Assembly: GCF_029227915.1 (NCBI RefSeq)
Contig: NC_079880.1
Location: 20,772,501-20,832,500 of the forward strand
DNA: 60,000 nucleotides
Direction of reading: 5' to 3'
Origin: Hydractinia symbiolongicarpus
Lineage: Eukaryota; Cnidaria; Hydrozoa; Anthoathecata; Hydractiniidae
Positions 25,301 to 37,300 of this stretch are shown one piece after another (position 1 is the first letter of the stretch; each line of letters opens with the position of its first letter). The translations under genes were made by a program, and so were the position numbers. The notes under the pieces were generated by a model. It did no database searches, was not told where the DNA came from, and saw only the letters and a program-made list of their open reading frames with translations.

Positions 25301-28300
25301 ACCTCATCCCGGGACGATTTTCATCCCGGTATGAGATTTCCCATGCAAATACCCCTTAGTCAAAGCACGCTTTAATTTTATACTAAGCATGCTTTATTCT
25401 TGTGTAACCCCACCCCCTTCCCCCATATCTGCTGACGTTCACGCGGGAAAAGATTTATGAAAAGTCATCGTGCGAAATAACACCGGAATAACTTTATGAC
25501 TTGTGTAAACTCAGCCTAAGTGATGGGATTATTGTAGTGGTGTTCAGAAAGGAGTTTGCTATATTTAAAAGAATTTTAACTGATTGTAGACAAGTTGTTC
25601 ATGGTAGTCAAAAGCCCTTCATTTCCCGGTTTTCCATTCTATGCCGTGTTTGCACAAGGAGATTAGGATACAGAAAATAGCCAAATGGTTATAGGTTGTA
25701 TGACATCTGTAAATTTGTTTTCATAATTTTTCATAATTCTTTCATACCTTAAATAATTACTCACTCGTAAAAAGCATCGCCTAAAACATTAAAAAAACGC
25801 GGTTTATCTACCGTAAATACGGTAATACTTGAGCTCGAAAATTGCAGAGCAAGAAAAACTTTAGAAATGACTGTACTAGCGTTTCCTACAGAGCAAAAAC
25901 GTAAACAAAGCTGAACACAAAACCAATGATAAATTTATTTATGAAGAAACGTTCTAAACACGTGAACCTTTGCTTCAACGAGTACTTCGTTCCCATCTTG
26001 CCCCCAGCGCTTTTTATATACCAGCCAGGGCACGTTTAAAAGAGCCTGGTAAGAAGATATTAGGAAAATTACCGGGCGAGTGAACGTTTTGCTTCAGCGC
26101 GTTGCAGCATAATTTTATTATACCGAATGTCTATATAAATTACGTGATGCTACCCCCTGCTCAACGGTTCGTTTATGAATAATTAACTGAGTTTCTCTCT
26201 GTTGATCAGATTTTGTCTTGCCCCAGACTGTTTTGAAAATAGATTGAAATAAACAAACGAAATAATAAAAGATGGTAGATGATAGCAGTGTATAAAAGAC
26301 TTTTTTAAATCCGAATCCATTCTGGTGTTTTTTTAATCGACGTATTCAGCCATCTTCTGTCTATTTTTAAGAAGAGATATTATGCTAGAGAAACATACGT
26401 CAAAAAGGGAAGGGTTATTATCATTCTGGCGTATTCATGGTAACATAATCTTGTTATTATTTTTATTCAAGTGTCTCCCTTGTGTATTAATAATTAAATC
26501 AAGCGACAGTAACTGAAAACGAGGCTGTTTTATATTAGTTTTTTAAATTAATCAATATACAAGAGCTGGCTTGTCCATTTAAAAGTAGTTTGAGATTTAA
26601 TTGGTTTAATATAAAAACAATGCAGAAACTAGACAATAAAATTACACAAGTGAATAAATCTTACCATAATGTTGTCATGATAACTGACAGCTTTTAGCTA
26701 GCTAGCTGTGCATGTCATGTAAATTTATATTTAACAAAACAATCATGAAATGTCAACAAATTTGCTCAAGTTCAAAAATAAAGTGTTAAAATAACAAAAA
26801 ATTATATGATTCATACATGCATTATACATACATATGTGATATCAATTAAAGGCGAATGATATTCATAGACTTTTTGTGATGTTTTCAAGACAATGTTCAC
26901 ACTTGGCGATGTTGCAGATATTCTAGATTCAGCTCTCGACACTGGGATATCTATTGTTGATACTTTAGCAAAGTTATCAGACATTGCAGATGAAGGGAAT
27001 ATTGACAGAGAAAAATGTTTTGAAAACTTAGATATAGACGATACCGTTACTGTTGATGATAATGAGCATAACTTAGCTCCAAACCACAATCATACTTCTA
27101 AGGAAGTTAATTATTGTAATAGCTCTTCTGAAAATAGTTCTAAAACCACTAATATAAATGTTAAGCATGATAATAATTTTCATAATGTAAAATTCAACAC
27201 AGTTAGCTGTGATATTGATATTGATGGCTCTGTAAACGAAACTGAGAGTTCTAGCGATGACAAATATTTACCAAATAATGCCATCAGACGTGGAACTTTT
27301 GTTTTGGATACTTCTATTAAAACAGCAAATGATGCTGCTCGACAGGGTTTACCAATAATTGAAGCTTTGGGTAATCTGTGCTCAGTTGCTGATAATTTTA
27401 TAAAAGATTATAATAAGGATGATGAAGAGAATACAAAAGTTGATGATTCAGCAAATATTGCCAGAAAGAAAAGTCAAGAAAATGATCTTGAATATGTTAT
27501 AAATGATCGGGTTAATAAAATATTAGAATCTTTTCAAAATCTTGACTTAACCGTTGACCAAATAAAACAAGATGCACTGCAGTACCATCATTTTGATGAA
27601 GTAAAAGATAGTGACGGATTTGTTGTGTCTGCTAACTTTCCAGCAGATCAATCATGTGGTGATGATACCACTGAAACTTACGCAACTGTAAAAGCCATAA
27701 GAAGAAATAAAAAAAGATCCCCACGGCCAAAAACAATGCTATTAGAATCTACACAATCTAATGATAGCTGTCATTCAGATGAACCAACAATTCATTACAA
27801 TAATAATTTAGAGAATAGTGTTATTTTTGATGAACAGGGTAAAGAAGCAATTTCAAATCTTGATCATTTGTTGAACAAACAGCCAGTTACCAGAACAACA
27901 CAGAAATATGGAAAAACATCTCGTAATACATATTTAATTTCTACACAAATAAATACGGTTGAAGATGTTGATGGTGATTGTTTAGACAATGAAAACATAT
28001 TTTTTAAGCCTAGTTTTGATAAAAACAACAATGAGAAACAAGAGAGTTATTTACAATCAAAACAAAGTGACAGTTTTCCACAACGTATTTCCCATACTAC
28101 AGAAGAACCAACCAGAGAAGTGCATGAAAATTATAGCCCAATAAGGCCTGTTTTTGAAAGATCACTGAGTAACATTGAGAAGAACCAAATTGAGAACAAA
28201 TCTTTAATCCATGAATTTGATATTGGTCAAGAAAAAACAAGGTTATCCAGACTTTCAGTTAGCCTTCCTGATTTAATTGATAAACCTTCAGCTGTAGGTG

Positions 28301-31300
28301 ATGAACCAGTTAATCATATAATGTCAAAGTTAGGATTACTCAACAAAGTCATGTCAGCATCCCTCACTAAGCTGACAGAACTTCATAATGTTAAAAGACT
28401 TATACATTTAAGTTCAGAATCCTTGAATATCTATGACACTTCCAGTGATCCAAACTTGAAGTTTGAAAATGGATACCTGGAAAACAATAGCTTACAGCGT
28501 TTTTCAAGGTCAGCTCTATTCAGTTCAACAGAAAGTCTGATATCTCAAGATAATGATAATCGTTCCAATTCTGCCCTGGCTGTTCTGGATGATGATCAAA
28601 CAGATGACGATTCCAGTGATTATCGGCCCTTGTCCTCTTGTAGTCGAGCTACATATACCATTTCACCACCTCCAAAGTTTATTGAAAAGGATATACTTTG
28701 TGACTCAGATGCTGAGTATAACAAACCTAATAATTTCCATGAAAGTACTTTAAACAACTATGTCGGTTCTGAGGAAACAAAATATATACAGACTGATGCT
28801 CAGCTGTCAAATGTAGAAGACATCATTCATTGTCTTGAAAATAAATGGAACAATAAGTTTGTTGAACTTCAAAACTTTGAGGTAAACAAAGAGGAACAAG
28901 TACAACCATCTGATACTGTTGTTCTACGCAAAGGTTTGAGACAACAAAACAGGTTGAATACTGGTACATATGTTCTCAATGCTGTTAAAAATGAAAAAGA
29001 AGAAAAAAAACATGACAGTGATGGGAAAAGTTGCACTAGAAGAAGCACATATGTCCTCAACAATGTCAATACCTTTAAGAATTCCCATGAAGTTAGTATA
29101 TATGATGATACTTTGAACTTTGATGCAAAGCAACAGCCATTAAAATCTCTCAGAAATGATTCTTCTATACCTGACACAAATGCTGGTCACAAAAATGTAT
29201 TAAATAATGTTAGCAGTAACCAAATATCTGATTTAACAAGTGAATCTTTTAGTTATAACACCAATATTCAAAATGACAAAAAATCTAAGCTAAATAAGAG
29301 CAAATGTGTACAAAAAAATTATGATAATGATAATACAATCAAAGATAGTTGTGATGCAGTGCAAACATCAGCTAAGAAACAATACAATCGCAGTGAATCA
29401 TATGTTATATATAGGACGTCTGATAATGATAATATTAGTTGCAGTGATAAAGAATTTGAACAAAAAGAAGTCCAATCGTCTCGCAAGAAGACTAACCAGA
29501 GAGACTCCTATGATAAACGTAAATCATCCACCAGTGATAGTGAAAGTAATAAAGGATATGAAAGTCTAATTTCTCGAAAAGAATCATGCAGAAGGAAGAA
29601 GGGAAGGACACAGAAAGAACAGAATGAAATAAATACCCAGAAGAGTATAAATAGAAAAGAATCATACATTATAAGTAAAAGTTCGGGAAGTGCAAATAAC
29701 ATGTTAAATGATCCAGCAACTTCTGTCAATCATTACATTGCATGGACTGTCGATCAAAATGCCACATCAGCTGTCAATCAAAAAGCCACATCAGCTGTCA
29801 ATCATAACAGAAATAACAAAAAATTATCAAAACTGCAAAGAACTGACCAAACTAGGCCAACATATAAAAACAACGAAAATAAAAAACAAAGCCAAGTGGC
29901 AAGGTCAACTTATATTTTATCTACCGTTAAAACAGACGAATCAACAAGTAAAGTAAACAACCAAGAAAAATCTGCTGAGAAAAAGTTTATCAATCAACAA
30001 TCAAAAAAACTTCATCCTGAAACTCCAAGTAAACATAAATCGTTTCTCAAACGAACAAGTGTAGGATATAACAGTAAAACAACATCTTTAAAAGGTATGT
30101 TCACATGTAAAAAGGCCCTAACTATTAAACATAGTATATTATGTTTACATGTAAACAAACCTTAGCTTGAAAACAGGTATGTGTCTGTGCGTTACATTAA
30201 CCTCTAAGTTGGCCAGCCTTTTAGTTTGTAGACAAAGAAAGCATTTTTAGTAGGTGCGTTGAAGCGTTTTTTGTAGTGGTTTTTGGTATAAGAAACCAGT
30301 CAATAAAAAAGCGTATGCTTGAATGATCAAATTTTAAGAAAGTTGTAAGAAACTTTAATTAAGAAAATTTTCAACATTAAGGTAATAATACAAACAGTAT
30401 ATGAAAATCGTCAATCGTCATTTAAATTTTAGGGGCTAAATTATCGAAATTTTAATAAACTCCAGGCTCAACGAAATACTTAGGTTTCTTATAAAGGTGT
30501 ATGCTTAGTCTGGCTTTCTGTTAGCATGGGTAATTTATGCGAAACTTTATTGCCATCTGGAGCACATCAGAACTTTTAGATATTAAACACAAAACATATT
30601 TCATATTTCCGTTTTACAGAAAAGAGCTTTTAATCAACATTTTATAAGGCAAAACATTCAATGAATAATGTTTTCATTCACTTCAAATAATGAGAAACAA
30701 ATGGAAGATAAATTATGTATAAGGCATCTTCGCGAAGTAATAGCTTTCTATGTTGATTTCTTTTAATGCTAAAAAAGATTGAATGGTAATTCATAAAGAA
30801 GAAATTATTTTCTTCCTGGTTTTAGTATTAAATTCAAGTGTGATACTCCTGCTAGGTGTTTAAAAAGCGGTCTGTACCTTGTGTTGTTATTTCCAGGCCA
30901 TTCGGAGGCATGAAAAGGCTAAAATGTTATGAACGAAATAGGCTTAGAAAGGCTGAAGTTTAAACACACTATTTTACTAGTTTCACTTGCTCTCTTTCTC
31001 TCTCTCTCTCTGTTCCCTATGTCTAGTTTGTACACAAAAGTCTTTTTACAGCTCTATTATTTTTTGACATTCTCTGCAAAGAATTTTTCCCAAAAGCCTA
31101 CATTACCTTTAATTGATAATATAAGATTTACGTTTTTACCAGTCCTTTGAGGCTTTGAACTGTGAAATTCCTTATCCCTCCTTGCAGGTAATATGTTCAC
31201 AGCCTCAAAGGACTCCAATATTTTAAATGGGAATTTGAGCTTTAGACTTCTGAAACCTAAAGAAATCTTAAACAGTGACTCTTCGTATTTCTTTCTGAAG

Positions 31301-34300
31301 AGAACACAACGTTGATTTCATGTCTTGCACACGGTATATTTATAGAGCACGATGAACCTCTCACTGCTAGGTTAGCAGCACTGCGTATGCAACTCGAAGA
31401 AAAGAGACGTCAGTTTGAAGAAGAGAAGAAGAAGAAACAGCTGGTATGGAGTCAGGTAAACTCCGTTTTTTTAAGAATACTATATTATCTTCCATTTCTG
31501 TTTTTAGTCATCTTTAATGCCTTGTTACATCTTCTTACAACTTTTAGATTTAAACTTTACTTAATGTTGCTGTTGTAAAAATTGATTTGAACATTCAAAC
31601 CTTTCCTCTCTCACTACCAATGACTAAAAAATTATATAGTCAGTTTTTAACATTCAGTCTTGCCGCTGAGCATTTCCTTGTGTTGTTTTACCTCGCCTGT
31701 GATTTCTTGTTATTGTTTTGTTAACAGGAGCGTGCGAAGAATTTACAGGACGCGTTCTTTGTTGTGATTGGTGGAAAAGAAAACAAGGATCCAATGACAA
31801 CGCAGACTGATGTTTCCTCATGGGAAGTTCATTTTAACGAAGTCAATCAGGGAGAAGGAAAAACAAAAGATGAAGGTTTGTAATAATATATTTTTGAGAG
31901 AAAACTGAAAACCCAACATATTCACATGTATGCTGAGCCAAAGCTTTTAAATCTATCTTCTTTTCGTACGAAATATAAATCCACTTAACGTCTCTATGTA
32001 ACGAAACTGGTGTTTTTGTTTACGCTTCATTTGTTTTGTTAATTAATTGTTTAATTAATTACCATTAATTAAAATTCATTTGTTCTTTTCATCACAAAGG
32101 ACTTTCGTAGAGTAACGAAATTAAAGATTTGTTGTGAAAAAATGTTGTTTACGTGATGTTGTCGTGTCTGCGAGGTTTATGTCAAACTAAGAAACAGTTC
32201 AAGAAATAGCTGCTTTGGTTTTATTTAAAGAATAATTGTTAATAAAAACATTTGGTTTCGTTTTAGCTAACGCAGACAAAACTCCAACTAAAAAAAAACA
32301 GCTGTTAAGTCCTCGAGAATTCATCCGTCGAAAGCAGCAGGAAAACAAAAATAAGCCGGCAACCGACCGTGGTTTGTGGTTTGTTGATTTTGACGAGGAT
32401 AAAATGCCAAACACAAACATTGATGAAATGGTTGATAAATCTCGCGTTCAACAAAACCACGATGCAAAATCCATCGAAACACCAACGGAGGAGAACAATA
32501 AACATGACACTTTAAAACAGACGGATTCCTCTCCATCGTTGTCAAAAGGTGGTAGTTCAGTTGTTAGTAAAAGTATAAACACAGCCAATTTTAAAGAAAT
32601 ACCGCATCTCAACGACAGCCGCGATGTTTCGTCTTCTTTAAAGCGCCTACAAGCGCTTAACGAATCTACCTCTGAGCTAGTCAGTAGGGTTAATCGTTCC
32701 GACGAGCTTGAAAACACGGAAGAGAATGTGTCACAAGCAGAAAAGAACACGTCTAAACTTGAAAACGATGATGAGAAACATATATTGCAGCTGCCTGAAG
32801 AAGAGGAGAAACCGACGACGTACAACGAACCTCCTGCCAAGGTTTGTCACTTTTAAACATACCTTTTTTTGTTTTTACTGGTGAAGATATATTATGCTTT
32901 TAACGTTTTAAGAAGCTTATTCAGAAGTTATTTTATCCATCAGTACTGAGATTGTGTATAGTAAACTGAAATTTTTGTATTTCAGCACTGGGTTTTACAA
33001 AACGTTACAATACTTAAAGTCATATTTTCAAAATGTGATATAAACAAACCAACGTTCCTTTTATTTTATTTTTTGTCAAAAAAATCCTGCTACACAATGT
33101 CGGATTAAAACAATAAAAAAACGTCTGCCCAAAAAAAGTCCAATGGAGAAAAGACCACAATAAGTCTTTTTTAGCAAGGATCCGTAGAAAATTGTTTTTT
33201 TTAAAAAAAAAAATGTTAAAATAATACGGGGTACTCGTAATGAAAAACGCCCCCGTTTTTGTAGTGAAGAACGTACTCTTTCGTAGTGAAAACCACGCCC
33301 TGGTCATAAATCTGTTAAACTTTACAAAAATGGTGTATCTTCTAGTTGGTCATACTTAAAAGTCTAATCGGCGACGTTTAAAACTACAATACGTTTTGTA
33401 GTGATAAACTCATCATATCTTTTATTATGCCAAACTAAAAGATTTCATATCAAATAAAGTCTCTTTATATATTACTCATAAGATTCATTAATACCTCTTA
33501 TATCTTATTATTGTTTAGTTTTTTATTAAAGTTTGCGTGGTATACATTCTTTCACTTATTTCTGTGTCGTTGTAATCATCTCACTTGTGTGGGAACAGTG
33601 TATATAAAAAAGTGGGGTTTAGTCCGTTGTCGTACAAAATGAGTCGACGAAAATGGTACCAGGGGCCAGTAAGTTTTGGAGAAATGTATACGTGTTTATA
33701 ATATATTTCGCTTGAAATTTTTTTCTAGTAAATTGTTGATAATTATTACTTGAATTTTCTTGTTAGGTTGTCACACATCCAGTTGTAGCCGATAATCCGA
33801 AATTTTATCCTGATGAACCGGGTAAGAATATGGATGAATTTATTTTAGCCAAATTGCTTCCATAGTTGGTAACCGTTCCTTCCGTCCGAAAGTCATCTTT
33901 TTTGGGTAAATCCGCCTTAACTAATGACTGCACTGCTATCGCCTGGTAGTTTCTTTGTCTCGGATTCCATTTTTTTTTTGTAATTCATAATACTTATCTT
34001 CAATGATAGTATTTTTTTTCTGCAACCAATGTAGGTACGGTTGAATATGTGGAAGATGTAACAACCATTGAAACTTATATACCGGACGAAAGATTGATCA
34101 CTAATCCACCAGACGTTAATAACTATCCATACGCACCGGATCAAAGTATAACGCCGGTCCAACAAAAATTCCACTCTTTAAATATCAACGAAGAATTACC
34201 TCATACATCGAACCTGCTAGAAGAACAAAATACACCGGTGAAAACGCCGTTTGAAGAAAATACGCCGGTGAAAACGCTGTTTGAACAAAGTACCCCGGTG

Positions 34301-37300
34301 AAAACGCTATTTGAACAAAATACGCCCAACAAAACGCCATTAGAACAGAATACTTATTTTGATACGCCCTGTAATAAAAACACGCCCAACAAGGCTCAAA
34401 CACATGAAACGAGGCAGACACCAGGCACTCCAGAATCTTCGTCTTTTGCTTTTACGTTTGGTGATGAGATGATGGAAAATCCAGTACGTTTATTGATATT
34501 ATATATTAATAACATATATTATAATATATATAACATATATTACTTGTTATATATTAATGGTGTTATATATTTGTTTATGTGCATATTGTGATAATTATAC
34601 CGTATGTTTTTAGGGACTTACTCCTGAACAGCTAAAAAAGAAGGAACGATTTTTGAAGAATCGTGTGAAACGACAAGAAGCTGAGCTAGAGAAAAAGAGA
34701 AAGTAAGGCTTGTACATTACTCTTTATCGATTAGGTGCTCCCTTAAATGATATAGAACTTAACCTTGGAATTACAATATTCAAGGTTGAACCTGACTCTT
34801 GCTATCTTGATTATGTCTAGCACAGGTTGAGTGATTTAACATCTGCCATCAGAGAGCTGACGATAGGCTTGACGTCAGTGATTCATTAGCTTAATATGAT
34901 GCAATACAAAAACAGGGTAGACTGTGTCGTTATTCTGATGATGTTAGCAATCGCTCTCCCGACTCGCTCTTGCCAGAATTATTACTTAATCTTGATAATC
35001 TATATATATATAATCTGAACGTTATCGTCTGCGGCTCCTTTTTCTAGGGACTGCGGATCAAGTTCCGCTTGATTCCAGGCAAAATGTTAGTGATGCGATT
35101 GAAGTAAATCTACTCCAATTTTATGTTTTCTGTCTTCTTACTAGGAAAGAAGAGAAGCTAGTAGAACAAAAACTTAAAAAGGAGGCTGAAGAGAGACGGT
35201 TAAAAGAACAACAGATGGAGGAACAGCTGGTGAAAGCAACCAATCGGTTACATCAAGATACGTACAGTAAAAGAATTCATGAACTCACATACAACACCGA
35301 CATAAACCCAGCTCAACAGAGAAGGTATGTTAAATTTTTTAAAGGATAAAATTTTCGCAATGAAAACTTTTAAAACGCTTTTAAACTACTTTTCTAGATC
35401 AGTTAAAAAAATTCAAAGTTTTCGCATAGTGTTGATGCTTTGAAGGCTTAGTCTCTTATTGTTTAGAAATATGGAACTTCGTGCTGAGTCAGCAAGTCCT
35501 ACAGTTCAACAGCGCGTCGAAGCTGCGGACGACAACAGCTCTTCTACAAACTCATTCTCTGAATACAAAGGACCTGCAGTATATCAAAAACCGAGCGGAA
35601 AGTCGAACAAAAAAATCATTCAGAACGCCATCATGCATTGTTGTCTGAGTGGAGAAGTAAACAAAGAAGCCAAAAAGAAATGTGTCGAGGTAGAAATGAT
35701 GTTTTCACGCGTGTCACACATTATAGACCACTTTCCATGTGACGTAGTTGTTTTGATTAAATTGGCATGCGCAATGAAGATTAAGGATTTTTTTTGGTAG
35801 CATAAGATCCAAGAGGAAATCGTATCAAAATTTTAACTATATTTTTCTAATTCTAAAATATTTCGCTAATTTTAAGCGAATATTTCTTTTTTTTGATGGA
35901 TTTCTTTGATTACTGTGGTCTATTGTTTATATTTTTTACCTACTGAAATGCTTGCGCATATGCGAAAACCACAAACTTTCTTAACTTTTCTAAACATTGG
36001 CAAGTCATCCATATACATGTAAAATGGCTTGATTATCGATACCTTGGGTGTGCATGTAATGTGTTTGTCCGTGTGTAAAATTTTTAATTGTAAGAATTCC
36101 ACTTCTATTTATTTATAGGCTATATTTCAATCAGAAGCCAGTCATTTTTTGGTTCTGTTTCGCGAAGGTTTGAAGTTCAGATCGGTGTATGAATATCGAC
36201 CAGAAAGCGAAACGGTATACTGTTTTGTACATTATTTTGCTAACGCAGCATATATTGACTGGGAAACTGTTCTTGATAGAATATAGAAACACTTTTGGGA
36301 GTACAATCCATATGCTTAACAACTTAATCCCAGGCTTATGTTTTTGTAATAAAAAACGTGTATTTCTTCCTGCGTCATACGTGTTTTTTTAGAAGCAACT
36401 GAAATTCAAAAATGAGGCTCAAGAGTGTTAAGATGCTTAGGTTATATATTTCATGGCAAAAGATTTATTGGGATATGCTTTTTGAACATCAATAATGACA
36501 ACTTAAATTTCTACATAATGGTTACAGACATAAAGAATACAAACAACAAATGTGAAACTTTATATTTCTATTGTTGTAGGTAACACGAATATATGGGATC
36601 GGCCCAAAAAACATTACCCCCAAGATGATGAACAAATTCTTCAAGTAAGATTTATGGTTTTTTAATACTGCACGAGGCTGATATACCTAATTATAAGCCT
36701 TGCTAATTGTGGAGATAAAAGTAATATTGTGTAAATAAATTATACTAGCTGTTTCCCGTGGAAGAATCCACTGTATTCCATTTAATTTATGTAGCAGATA
36801 TGCGTCCATCAAAAAACAAACAATACAGCAGTGCGCATCTTACATCTGCATTATTATATAAATGACCAAAAAAATTAAAGGTTTTCAACAACTGCAGTAT
36901 TTATGTGACATTTAAAATCTAAATCTACTAAAATTACTTGCTCTGACCATCTGACAAATGCGAAAATTATTCGGAAAGAAGTTTCCAAAAGCATTTCAAC
37001 ATACATCTCACCCATAAAATTTAAATCACTCAAAACGCCACATATATACAAAAAAGCTGATCAATGTTAAACACAAATCTCTCTCATTGTATATGTTAAA
37101 ATCAGTTAGTTTATTGCAAACCCTGCCAAAGGTTGACACACAATGTGAAAAATAAACAATAAATTGTGCCTCTGACAGAATTTTTTATCTAAGGTGTAAA
37201 AAAAGGGATTTGCAAGGACAAATTATAATGCAATAAAACATTATTTGATATATTGCATACAGTCCTTCCTCACCAAACTTTAGACAAAATGCCAACAAAA

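Noticed and set aside
32448-32840. 130-codon minus-strand frame
   Set aside because: Shadow of CAMSAP exon 32267-32841, whose + strand reading fits the family and phase.
33623-33668. Mini-exon as an internal exon of the long CAMSAP form
   Set aside because: Entering from exon 32841 in phase 0 puts the following exon 33767 into a frame with an early stop; direct joining 32841-33767 keeps phase.
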